25,647 nucleotides of DNA, taken from assembly GCA_964596775.1 (NCBI GenBank), contig CAZQVN010000051.1, forward strand, positions 1 to 25,647, given 5' to 3'. Within the stretch, counting starts at the first letter, position 1, and each line of letters opens with the position of its first letter. Below, piece after piece: positions 16,189-24,034 of this stretch. The notes below the pieces were generated by a model. That model was not told the DNA's origin, made no database searches, and was given only the letters and a program-made list of their open reading frames with translations. The translations under genes were made by a program, and so were the position numbers. Source of the stretch: CAZQVN01 sp964596775. GTDB lineage: Bacteria; Eisenbacteria; RBG-16-71-46; JABDJR01; JAWXBZ01.

Positions 16189-17179
16189 AATAGAGATAGT
16201 GCATGACCTTGACGGTCAGCAGAACGGCGAAGTCCATGCGCAGTTTCCTTTCCGATCCCACCGCCCGGAGCTTCAGTTCCCGGCACCGGCCGATCATGTC
16301 CGAGAGAACCTGGTCGAGGGTGAACTGGTGCTCCCCCGTCCACTGCGAAACGAGCTGGCGGATCTCCGAGCGGTTGCGGCGGAGAAACTTCGAGGCGAGT
16401 TCCTTGCCGCGGTGGCGCGGATTGTCCGAGAACAGGCGCTTGAGGTCGCGATCGTAGATGTCGGGGTAGGTGATCGCATAGTGGCCGTGTCGCTCCTCGT
16501 AGTGGGCGCGCAGCGTCTTGCGAAGGGACTTCAGCGGCTCCACGTGCCGGCGGGTGCGGACCACGGGGGGCTCGCCGGCCAGTTCGGCCATCAGTTCGTC
16601 CACGTACTCGAGCTTCTTGAGCGCGGGCCACCCCGCGTACCGCTTGCGCCACAGCGCCCTGGGCTGCAGCCACACGGCGAACGTTTCGGCGAAGTCCTCG
16701 GCCGGATGGCTCTGCGCGTAGTAGAGCCGCAGGTGCTGGACGAACTTGCGGCTGGCCGGGTTGGGGCGGTAGTAGTCCGGGTAGCGCCGGGAGGACAGGC
16801 CGAACATCTTCTGCCAGGCGCGGCGGCGCTGGAACTCGTAGGCATGCTGGATGGCGTGCCCCGCCTCGTGACGGAGGATCCGGAGACAGTCGTCCCAGTT
16901 TCCTCCCTCGACTTCCAGCATCTGGCTCCGCTCGAGCCGCGACAGACGCGGGTGGGCCAGGTAGAACGGCACGGCGATCCCCGGAACGCCGTCGGGGGAA
17001 AACCACTCCGACGACAGCCACACGTGAGGTTTCACGCGGAGTCCGCGCCCCTCGAGTTCGCGGTGCAGTTCGGCCACGCACTTTTCGACCCAGGTTCCCT
17101 TGAGGCTGACGCCGAGGTCGCAGAGGCGCAGATCGAGCAGCTTTTCATCGGACCATTGTGTCCAGGCTTTGCGTGGCAT
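16163..17179 (-). CDS. Putative zinc metallopeptidase (HEXXH plus downstream Glu)
   Basis: This 338-residue protein contains HEAGH at 104-108, followed by a conserved-looking HPAEDFAETFAVW at 158-170 in which Glu161 or Glu165 could be the third zinc ligand. This gluzincin-like arrangement resembles proteins labelled 'putative zinc-binding metallopeptidase'. There is no signal peptide or membrane segment, so it is probably cytoplasmic. The C-terminal half is basic and helical with no recognised domain. It lies between the YkuD-Mur ligase fusion (34 bp upstream) and the ATP-grasp ligase (43 bp downstream), which suggests it hydrolyses or edits a peptide made by those ligases; this is inference. 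Its ATG at 17179 lacks a good Shine-Dalgarno, and a tandem ACACTGC repeat precedes it. Confidence 0.82.
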   Translation of the reverse strand: MPRKAWTQWSDEKLLDLRLCDLGVSLKGTWVEKCVAELHRELEGRGLRVKPHVWLSSEWFSPDGVPGIAVPFYLAHPRLSRLERSQMLEVEGGNWDDCLRILRHEAGHAIQHAYEFQRRRAWQKMFGLSSRRYPDYYRPNPASRKFVQHLRLYYAQSHPAEDFAETFAVWLQPRALWRKRYAGWPALKKLEYVDELMAELAGEPPVVRTRRHVEPLKSLRKTLRAHYEERHGHYAITYPDIYDRDLKRLFSDNPRHRGKELASKFLRRNRSEIRQLVSQWTGEHQFTLDQVLSDMIGRCRELKLRAVGSERKLRMDFAVLLTVKVMHYLYSGRSWIAM

Positions 17180-17213
17180 AGGGGCAGCAGTGTGCAGTGT
17201 CCCGGGCCGCCGA

Positions 17214-19208
17214 TCAAGTGAGGCGGGCGAGGATCTCCCGGCACAGCGCGGTCAGGGACGGGTCGCGCGCCCCCATGACGAGGACGAGGTCCCCCGGCTC
17301 GGCCACGGCCGCGATCTCCGCGGCCAGCGCCCCGCGGTCGTCGGCTCGTCCGGCGGCCACCCCGCGGGCGGCCAGGTCGGCCGCGAGATCCGCCGAGGAG
17401 ATGTCCTTCTGCGCCGTTCCCCCCGCGTAGAAGATGTCGAGGAGCCACAGCCGGTCGGCCGGCTGCAGCGACCCGGCAAAGGCGTCCACGAGGTCGTTCC
17501 GCAGGAACCGCGTCGGGCCGAAGCCGTGCGGCTGGAACACCGCGAGAACCCGGCGCGGGCGGCGCAGGTGCGCCGTGTCCAGCGACGCCCGGATCTTGGC
17601 CGGGTTGTGGCCGAAGTCGTCGACCACGCTCACGCCGCGGGCCGTGCCGATCACCTGGAAGCGCCGCCCGACCCCCTTGAACCGGGACAGCGGGTCGACG
17701 AGGTCCGCGAGAGCCACGCCGGCGGCCCGGCAGCCGGCCACGGCCGCGAGCGCGTTCTCCACGTTGTGCCGCCCCGGCACCGGAAGCCGGAAGCGCAGAC
17801 CGTCCACCGTGAACGCGCTGCCGTCGGGGCCGAGTTCCACCCGTTCCCCGCGCACCGCGGCGGCGTCCGAGAAACCGAACACGACCGCCCCCGGACGCTG
17901 GTGCGCCAGGTTGTCCCGCTCCCCCACGATGCACGTCTCCCGCGTCCGCGACCGGAACGTGTCGAACAGCGCGGACACCTCGCTCTCCTCCTTGTGATCC
18001 TTGTCGAGGTTCAGCACGACGCCGATCGCCGGTTCGTAGCGGACCAGCGACCCGTCGCTCTCGTCCGCCTCGACGACCAGGAGGTCCGAGCCGCCGACCC
18101 AGGCGTTGCCGAGGTATCCGAGCGCGGCCAGATCGAGGAGGTCGCCGCCGGTGACCAGGGACGGGTCGCGACCGGCGCCGCGGAGCATCTCGAAGATCAT
18201 CGCCACGACCGTCGACTTTCCGCTCGTTCCGGCCACCGCGATCGTCCGCCGCGCCGCGACGAGCGCGGCCAGCAGTTCCGAACGGTGGAAGACGGGCACC
18301 CCCGCATCCAGCGCGGCGCGGACGTCGGGCACCGACCTCTCCACGGCGGTGGACACGATGAGCGCGTCGGTGCCGGCTCCGATGCCGCTCCCGTCCTGGG
18401 GGACGATCCGGACGCCCGTCTTTTCGAGGGCCGCGCGGATGGCCGCCCCGCCCCCCTGGTCGAACATCCGGTCGCTCCCGGTGGCCGTGCCGCCGAGCAG
18501 CGCCTGGAACTGGGCCAGCGCGCTCATGCCGCTGCCGGCCACGCCCGCGTAGTGAAAGCGGGAGCGGGCCGGATCGGGAAGTGGAGGGCCGGCCGGCGTG
18601 TTGACGGACGTCGCGGCCGGTGCCGCGCCGGGGGCCGCGGCTGAACGACCTCCCGCCTGCTCCTCCGGTTCGAGGATCACCACGGCATCCCCGGGACGCA
18701 CGCCGGCGTGGATCCGGATCGCATCGGCGTTCGACACCCGGATGCACCCGTGCGAAACCGGCCTTCCGAGATCCTCTTCGTGATTCGTGCCGTGGATGTA
18801 CACGTAACGGGCGAGCGAATCGCAGCCGGGGCCGCGGTTGATCCCGTCTTCCCGGCCGTCGAGCGTGAGGACGCGGGTCAGGATGAGGTCGGCGTCGGCG
18901 ACCTCGCCCTTCCAGACGGCGCCCGTCAATTCCCGGCTTTCGAAGACGGCTCCGGTCGGCGCGCCCTCGCCGATCCGCGCCGCGATCACGTGCACGCCGG
19001 GCGGCGTCCGCAGCGATCCCTCGGCGCCGCCGAGGCCGGCGGCGGCCGTGGATACCGGGGCTTCGAGGGTCACCCGGTCGTCGTCGACGAGGAACAGCCG
19101 CTGCCCGGCGACGTCCACGGCGACGAGCCGCGCGGGCGCCGCGCCGAGCACGGCGGCGGCGCGGGTGCGCGCCCGGGTCACGATGCGGTCGGTGTCGCGC
19201 GGGGTCAT
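17214..19208 (-). CDS. YkuD L,D-transpeptidase / MurC-like Mur ligase fusion
   Basis: One uninterrupted 664-residue frame joins two peptidoglycan domains. Residues about 27-178 are a YkuD L,D-transpeptidase with His139-Gly and SHGCIR (152-157, nucleophile Cys155), so the catalytic motif is complete. An Ala/Gly/Pro-rich linker (about 182-215) leads to a Mur ligase: GVAGSGMSA (222-230), P-loop GTSGKST (327-333), EADESDGS (380-387), HNVENALAA (481-489), FKGVGRRF (510-517) and DDFGHNP (530-536). The pattern is closest to MurC/Mpl, which join an amino acid or peptide to UDP-MurNAc, although P-loop and C-terminal motifs deviate. No signal peptide is visible, so an exported-type domain appears tied to a cytosolic ATP-dependent ligase. 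The ATG at 19208 overlaps pyrF by ATGA. There is no ATG, GTG or TTG in the linker that would release an intact ligase. Function of the fusion is unknown. Confidence 0.88.
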   Translation of the reverse strand: MTPRDTDRIVTRARTRAAAVLGAAPARLVAVDVAGQRLFLVDDDRVTLEAPVSTAAAGLGGAEGSLRTPPGVHVIAARIGEGAPTGAVFESRELTGAVWKGEVADADLILTRVLTLDGREDGINRGPGCDSLARYVYIHGTNHEEDLGRPVSHGCIRVSNADAIRIHAGVRPGDAVVILEPEEQAGGRSAAAPGAAPAATSVNTPAGPPLPDPARSRFHYAGVAGSGMSALAQFQALLGGTATGSDRMFDQGGGAAIRAALEKTGVRIVPQDGSGIGAGTDALIVSTAVERSVPDVRAALDAGVPVFHRSELLAALVAARRTIAVAGTSGKSTVVAMIFEMLRGAGRDPSLVTGGDLLDLAALGYLGNAWVGGSDLLVVEADESDGSLVRYEPAIGVVLNLDKDHKEESEVSALFDTFRSRTRETCIVGERDNLAHQRPGAVVFGFSDAAAVRGERVELGPDGSAFTVDGLRFRLPVPGRHNVENALAAVAGCRAAGVALADLVDPLSRFKGVGRRFQVIGTARGVSVVDDFGHNPAKIRASLDTAHLRRPRRVLAVFQPHGFGPTRFLRNDLVDAFAGSLQPADRLWLLDIFYAGGTAQKDISSADLAADLAARGVAAGRADDRGALAAEIAAVAEPGDLVLVMGARDPSLTALCREILARLT

Positions 19209-19921
19209 TCCGCCATCTCGCGGATCGCCCGCTCCGCCTCGCCCCGCGGGTCCGACGCCTGCGTCACCGGGCGCCCCATCACGATGAAGTCCGCGCCGCG
19301 GCGGACCGCGGCGCCCGGCGTGGCGATCCTCTTCTGGTCCCCCGCCTCCCCGCCGGCGAAGCGGATGCCCGGCGTCAGGATGATGAACTCCGGGCCGAGC
19401 GCCGCGCGCAGGGGTTCGATCTCCTGCGGTGACGCGACCACGCCGTCGAGCCCGGCGTTCCGGGCGGCCCGGGCCAGCAGGAGGACCCGTTCGGCCACCG
19501 GCGACGCCGCATAGTAGCCGGGGAGTTCCTGACCGGTCAGGCTCGTGAGGACGGTCACCGCCAGGACCTTCGGCGCCGGTTTCCCCGCCGCCCATGCCCC
19601 GGCCTGTGCCCCCCGCGCCGCCGCTTCCATCATCGCCTCGCCGCCGCCGGCGTGCACGTTGATCAGCCCCGCCCCGGTGGCCGCGGCCCTGCGGCAGGCG
19701 CCCTCCACCGTGTTCGGGATGTCGTGGAACTTGAGGTCGAGGAAGACGTCGAAGCCCCTTGAAGTGATGCTTGAAACGACCGCAGGTCCTTCGGAAACAT
19801 AGAGTTCCAGCCCGACCTTCACCCAACGCACGACACCTTCCAGGCGGGTGGCCATGGTGACCGCGGACTGCCGGTCGGGAAAATCCAGGGCCACGATCAG
19901 GCGGTCGCGCGGGGTCGTCAT
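19205..19921 (-). CDS. pyrF: Orotidine 5'-phosphate decarboxylase
   Basis: The 238-residue TIM-barrel protein has the class-I OMP decarboxylase signature: LIVALDF (8-14), KVGLELY (35-41), the catalytic Asp62/Lys64/Asp67 array in LDLKFHDIPNT, and the phosphate-binding end with TPGIR and GADFIVMGRP. It decarboxylates OMP to UMP, the last step of de novo UMP synthesis. The start is the ATG at 19921, preceded by AAGGAGG; the longer open frame upstream is a shadow of the small gene before it. It overlaps that gene by ATGA and the Mur ligase fusion downstream by ATGA, so the fusion is translationally linked to pyrimidine synthesis. Confidence 0.97.
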   Translation of the reverse strand: MTTPRDRLIVALDFPDRQSAVTMATRLEGVVRWVKVGLELYVSEGPAVVSSITSRGFDVFLDLKFHDIPNTVEGACRRAAATGAGLINVHAGGGEAMMEAAARGAQAGAWAAGKPAPKVLAVTVLTSLTGQELPGYYAASPVAERVLLLARAARNAGLDGVVASPQEIEPLRAALGPEFIILTPGIRFAGGEAGDQKRIATPGAAVRRGADFIVMGRPVTQASDPRGEAERAIREMAE

Positions 19922-20157
19922 GGGGCCTCCTTGAGATGCTTGAGAATCGAGTCGGTCACCGCCTTCTTCTCCTCGAAGCGGGCGGTCAGGCCGAGCGTCC
20001 GGAGCTTGATGAGGCGGGCCCGCTCGCTGGCCAGGAAGTCCGACAGGCTCAGGCGGGTGTCGGCGGGCAGGTCGGCCAGGGCGGCGAGCACCGGGCCGGC
20101 GTCCCCGGTTTCCGCGGCGCGCTTGTACAGGTTCACCAGCGTTTCCAGCGACGTCAT
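19918..20157 (-). CDS. Small helical protein of unknown function between pyrD and pyrF
   Basis: I do not recognise this 79-residue product. It is predicted by eye to be almost wholly alpha-helical, charged and soluble, starting MTSLETLVNLYKRA and ending KHLKEAP, with no Cys, His-pair or nucleotide motif. It is likely a real gene: it overlaps pyrF by ATGA, its codons match the neighbours, and GAGG lies seven bases before the ATG at 20157. A GTG immediately upstream (20160) is an alternative start. Its position suggests co-translation with, and perhaps binding to, PyrD or PyrF; that is inference. Confidence 0.7.
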   Translation of the reverse strand: MTSLETLVNLYKRAAETGDAGPVLAALADLPADTRLSLSDFLASERARLIKLRTLGLTARFEEKKAVTDSILKHLKEAP

Positions 20158-20203
20158 CACCCGACCTCACGCAGTCCGGACCCGGCGGGCACCCCGCGCT
20201 GCG

Positions 20204-21130
20204 TCATCCCGGCTGCCCCGGCAGCCGGAGCGTGCCCACGAGATCGGCGATCCGGGGCGTCCCCTTCCGCTCGAGGAACGCCTCGAGGTCGCGGGCCACC
20301 GACACCGGGGCCGCGGGATCCACGTAGAGAACGGTGCCGAGCTGGACGGCCGCCGCGCCGGTGATCAGGAACTCGAGAACGTCGCGCGCGGTGGCGATCC
20401 CGCCGATGCCGACGACGGGGATCGACACGGCCCCGACGAGTTCCCGGACCTTGGCCAGCGCCAGCGGCCGGATGGCCGGCCCGGACACGCCGCCGGTGCC
20501 GCGCGGAAGGACGGCGGTTCCGGTTTCCACGTTCACGGCCAGGCCGCTGAACGTGTTCACCGCACACAGTGCGTCCGCACCCGCCTCCTCGCAGGCCTTG
20601 CCGATGATCCCGATCCGGGTGACCCCCGGGGTCAGCTTGACCCAGACCGGCTTCCGCGTCGTCTTCCGGACGGCGGACACCACTTCGTGGGCGAGCTTCG
20701 GATCGGTGGAGAGGTCCGTGCCGCCGTCCACGTTCGGACAGGAAATGTTGATCTCCAGCGCATCGACGCGGGGGATCGGATCCAGCCGTTCCGCGAGCCG
20801 GACGAACTCGCCGACATCGTGGCCGCCGATCGACACGATGAGGGCCGTGTCCGCGCCCTCGAGCTTCGGAATCTTTTCCGTGATGTAGCGGTCGATCCCC
20901 GGCCCTTCCAGGCCGATGGAATTGATCAGCCCCGACGACGATTCCACGATCCGCGGCGGGGCGTTGCCAGGGCGCGGCGCCTCCATGATCGTCTTGGTGA
21001 CGATCCCGCCGAACGCGGACACGGGCACGAGGTCCGTGAGCTCCGACCCGTAGCCGAAGCAGCCGGACGCGGCGAGGAGCGGATTCCGGAGCTTCAGGCT
21101 CCCGACGGTAACGGAGAGATCGGCGCTCAT
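20204..21130 (-). CDS. pyrD: Dihydroorotate dehydrogenase B, catalytic subunit
   Basis: The 308-residue flavoprotein is a class 1B dihydroorotate dehydrogenase: PLLAASGCFGYG near 18-28, NSIGLEGPG (70-78), catalytic Cys131 in NISCPN, and the FMN phosphate-binding VVGIGGI and GAAAVQLGT segments. Cys rather than Ser as base marks class 1. It oxidises dihydroorotate to orotate and passes electrons through PyrK to NAD+. It follows pyrK by 40 bp and sits with it as expected for the PyrD2K2 heterotetramer. No membrane-anchoring N-terminal helix is present, consistent with a cytosolic enzyme. Confidence 0.97.
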   Translation of the reverse strand: MSADLSVTVGSLKLRNPLLAASGCFGYGSELTDLVPVSAFGGIVTKTIMEAPRPGNAPPRIVESSSGLINSIGLEGPGIDRYITEKIPKLEGADTALIVSIGGHDVGEFVRLAERLDPIPRVDALEINISCPNVDGGTDLSTDPKLAHEVVSAVRKTTRKPVWVKLTPGVTRIGIIGKACEEAGADALCAVNTFSGLAVNVETGTAVLPRGTGGVSGPAIRPLALAKVRELVGAVSIPVVGIGGIATARDVLEFLITGAAAVQLGTVLYVDPAAPVSVARDLEAFLERKGTPRIADLVGTLRLPGQPG

Positions 21131-21163
21131 GCCGCACCCGTCGTGGACGCGGACGGCGCGCGA

Positions 21164-21179
21164 CCGGCGCTCACGCCGG
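21164..21179 (-). other. Stem-loop holding the pyrK stop codon
   Basis: On the minus strand CCGGCG-TGAG-CGCCGG forms a perfect 6-bp stem with a tetraloop that contains the TGA stop of pyrK. No T-tract follows, so it is not an intrinsic terminator. It could stabilise or segment the pyrK-pyrD message, or be chance in GC-rich DNA. Confidence 0.35.
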
Positions 21180-22010
21180 GCTCCCGCCGGGCCGCGGCGT
21201 CATCGGGGTGCGCCCGGACACCCGGTCCCAGTCGATGCGGACGGCGTCGAACACCGGTCCGTCGCTGCAGCACATGAGGTATCCCGGGCCGCCGGCGGCG
21301 GGCACGGCGCAGCCGCGGCAGATCCCCACGCCGCAGGCGAACGGCGTTTCCATCGACACCTGGCAGGGAATCCCCCGCTCGATGGCGAACTCCGCCGTTT
21401 TCTCCAGGAGGATCTCCGGGCCGCAGGCGTAGAGCGTCGAGGATTCGAGGAGATCGGCGGGAAGCGTCTTCAGGACATCCAGCGCGTTCCCCTTCCGCCC
21501 CAGCGAACCGTCGTCGGTGGCCAGGTGACGGTCGGGGCCGGCGATCCGGTCCATGCCGAAGTTGAGCCGGGCAGTGCGGAACCCGTAGACGAACGGCACG
21601 GAGGAACGACGCTTCCTTTCCTCGGCGTAGACCATGAGCAGCGGCGCCACGCCGCGACCTCCGGCCACGAGGATCGCGCCCCGGTCGGGATCCACCCGGT
21701 AACCCCGCCCGAGCGGACCGAGACAGCGGCACTCCTCCCCTTCGCGCATCGCCGCCAGAAGGCGGGTGGCCGATCCGACGACGCCGTAGTAGAGCTCGAA
21801 GTACGCCTCATCGGCGGTGCGGCGGAAGTCGACGATCCCGTACGGGCGCGGCAGGAGAGGGTCGCTCGACTTCGAGAGGCTCAGGTGGACGAACTGCCCG
21901 GGGGTCGGGTCCGGAAACTCCTTCGGTACGCGAAACAGGATCCGGTAGAACCCCGGTTCCGTCTGGATGTGCTCGGCCACTACGGCGCGGCAGGAAAGCG
22001 GTGCCGGCAT
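21171..22010 (-). CDS. pyrK: Dihydroorotate dehydrogenase B, electron-transfer subunit
   Basis: This 279-residue ferredoxin-reductase-like subunit has the FAD-binding motif RPYGIVD (55-61), the NAD-binding LVAGGRGVAPL (114-124), ACGPE (195-199), and a C-terminal 2Fe-2S site with Cys226, Cys231, Cys234 and Cys247 or Cys248. It carries electrons from the FMN of PyrD to NAD+. The start is the ATG at 22010, which overlaps the lipoprotein stop as TGATG; the open frame before it is a shadow. The presence of pyrK together with pyrD confirms a NAD-linked class 1B enzyme. Confidence 0.96.
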   Translation of the reverse strand: MPAPLSCRAVVAEHIQTEPGFYRILFRVPKEFPDPTPGQFVHLSLSKSSDPLLPRPYGIVDFRRTADEAYFELYYGVVGSATRLLAAMREGEECRCLGPLGRGYRVDPDRGAILVAGGRGVAPLLMVYAEERKRRSSVPFVYGFRTARLNFGMDRIAGPDRHLATDDGSLGRKGNALDVLKTLPADLLESSTLYACGPEILLEKTAEFAIERGIPCQVSMETPFACGVGICRGCAVPAAGGPGYLMCCSDGPVFDAVRIDWDRVSGRTPMTPRPGGSPA

Positions 22011-24034
22011 CAGCGGTCGCCGCCTCCCGTTCCGCTCTTCCGCGCAACCGGCCGGGGCAGCCCGGTCCGCTCCTCGGGAACGAGGCGGCTCTTCGCCCGG
22101 ATCGGTCCGGCGGCTTCCGCGGCGGCTTCCGCGGCGGCGCCGGTGTCCAGGGAGTCCTCCGGCGCCTCGAAGGACGGCCACTCCCGCAGCACCCCCTCCG
22201 GCAGCGGGCCGACGAACCCCTCGGCGAGGGTGGTGTCCACGACGACGGGCGGCTCGTCGGGTAGCACCTCGCCGGTGAGGATCTGGTGGACGAGCCGGTA
22301 CTGCTCCGTGTCCGGATACTTTTCCAGGATCGATTCGTAGACGAAGCGGCCGGCCGTCGTGTCCCGCATCACGTTCGTGAAGATCCAGGCCCGGGCCATC
22401 GCCGCCCGCGCGGCAAACGGGGATCCCGGATACTTCTCCTCCACGATTTCATACTGCTCCAGCGCCTTGTCCGGCTTGTCCTGCTGAAAGTAGGCGAGCT
22501 CGGCGGCCAGGAAGTCCTTTTCCGCCTCCTTGTCCCGGAGGTCGCCGCCGGTCTTCAGCGAATCGGCGGCATCGAGGGCCCGGAGCTGGGCCAGCCCGGA
22601 GGCGCGGCGGCTGGCCTGGTCGGCGTAGATCGACTGCCCCTGCTGGCGGACCGCGTCGTACGAACTGTGAGCCTCGTCGTAATCCTCCAGGTACACCTCC
22701 TGGATGTAACCGATGCGGAACAGCGCTTCCGCGGACTCCGAGGTGCGCGGCCACGCCGCATTGACGGCCTTGAGCAGGTCGATGGCCTGTTCATACTCGC
22801 CGAGCTGGGACAGCACCTGTCCCTGGCGGAGCATCACCCGCGGCAGTTCCACCGACAGCGGATTCGCGGCCAGGGCCTGTGACGCCGCCTGGCGGCTCCC
22901 GTCGTTTCCGGAGAGATACTGGCCCGCCGTGCGCGCCGCGGCCACCCGGGCCCGGGCCTCCGCCTCGGACACGTTCGGGTCGTAGTTCGGGCTGTTCGGG
23001 TTCCGCGGATCGTTCAGGTTGTTCGGATCGTAGTTCGGGGTCGTGGACATGCCCGGAGGGTTCTGGGCGGCGAACGCCGGGTTGCGGATCACCTCGACGC
23101 CGTTTTCGTCTATGTAACGCAGCTGATCGAGCGCGGTCTCGTCGCCGGGCTGGTGGCTGCCGGGCGCGAGCGGAATGACCTCGGTTCCGTGGAGGATCCG
23201 GTCCAGCAGTTCCGCGCTCACGAGCTCCGTGGTCATCGCCTGGTAATTGTCCAGCGCCTCGTCGAAGCGATCCTGCTGCTCGAGGCAGCGAGCCGCCTTG
23301 ATGCGGGCGTCGAAACGGACGCGCGGCTCGCGCGACGCGAGTACAGCCCGGCGAAACGTCTCCCCGGCTTCCTCGTACTGCCGGGCCTCGTACTGGGCAT
23401 CCCCCAGGCCAAGAAGCCCCGCCGTCCGGAATTCGCTCCGCGGATAGCGGTCGAGCATGTCGCCATAGGCGGCGGCCGCCGCGGCATAATTTTCCTCGCG
23501 GAAATAGCTGTCGCCCGTATAGAGCAGGATCTGGTCACCCTGCGGAAAATTCGGCGCCTCGACCATGATCTGGGCAAACTCGGCCCGGGCCCGCTCGTAC
23601 TCCCCGTCGGCCAGCCAGGTGCGGGCCATCCAGAAGCGCCCCTCGGTCACGAACGGGCTCTTCGGGTAGTTCGTGACGAGGGTATTGAGATGACGGCGGG
23701 CTTCCGCGAAGGACTCCTTGCCGTAGTACGCCTTGCCGAGAAGGAACAGCGCATCGTCCACCCACTTGGAATCGGGGTAGCGCTTGAGGATCTTTGCGCA
23801 CTGGGTGATCGACTTGTCGAAGTTGCCGACCGCCGAGGGAGACACCTTTCCGGTCGTGTTCAGCTTCTCTTCGGTCAAGGCCTGGTTGTAGTACTTCTTG
23901 GCGAGGAAGAACGTGTTGTAGTAGGCGCAGCCGGACGCGCCGAGGAGGAGCAGCAGCGTCGCGACCGCGGCGCCGCGCACGATGGCCGCGGCCGATCCTC
24001 GCGCGGTCCCCAGGTTATCGGCGTTCCGCATCAT
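22010..24034 (-). CDS. TPR-repeat outer-membrane-type lipoprotein
   Basis: The 674-residue protein starts with a lipoprotein signal peptide: a hydrophobic core of leucines then GASGC with lipidation Cys36 (the -3 Ala is not the preferred Leu). The mature protein opens AYYNTFF and continues with TPR/Sel1-like helices of the BamD/YbgF sort at about 70-280 and again 375-590. Between them lies a low-complexity Asn/Pro/Asp stretch with two PNYDPN units (333-338 and 349-354). The tail after residue 600 is acidic, then basic and disordered. It should sit at the periplasmic face of a membrane as a scaffold, perhaps in cell-envelope assembly. It is embedded between carB (ATGA overlap) and pyrK (TGATG overlap), so it is made with the pyrimidine enzymes though its role seems unrelated. 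Confidence 0.88.
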   Translation of the reverse strand: MMRNADNLGTARGSAAAIVRGAAVATLLLLLGASGCAYYNTFFLAKKYYNQALTEEKLNTTGKVSPSAVGNFDKSITQCAKILKRYPDSKWVDDALFLLGKAYYGKESFAEARRHLNTLVTNYPKSPFVTEGRFWMARTWLADGEYERARAEFAQIMVEAPNFPQGDQILLYTGDSYFREENYAAAAAAYGDMLDRYPRSEFRTAGLLGLGDAQYEARQYEEAGETFRRAVLASREPRVRFDARIKAARCLEQQDRFDEALDNYQAMTTELVSAELLDRILHGTEVIPLAPGSHQPGDETALDQLRYIDENGVEVIRNPAFAAQNPPGMSTTPNYDPNNLNDPRNPNSPNYDPNVSEAEARARVAAARTAGQYLSGNDGSRQAASQALAANPLSVELPRVMLRQGQVLSQLGEYEQAIDLLKAVNAAWPRTSESAEALFRIGYIQEVYLEDYDEAHSSYDAVRQQGQSIYADQASRRASGLAQLRALDAADSLKTGGDLRDKEAEKDFLAAELAYFQQDKPDKALEQYEIVEEKYPGSPFAARAAMARAWIFTNVMRDTTAGRFVYESILEKYPDTEQYRLVHQILTGEVLPDEPPVVVDTTLAEGFVGPLPEGVLREWPSFEAPEDSLDTGAAAEAAAEAAGPIRAKSRLVPEERTGLPRPVARKSGTGGGDR

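Noticed and set aside
17214..19826. N-terminal extension of the YkuD-Mur ligase to 870 residues
   Set aside because: The extra 206 residues lie over pyrF in another frame and show shadow composition; the ATGA start at 19208 is better.
19205..20170. PyrF extended to 321 residues
   Set aside because: The extension covers the small helical gene in another frame; the ATG at 19921 has AAGGAGG before it and matches the usual length.
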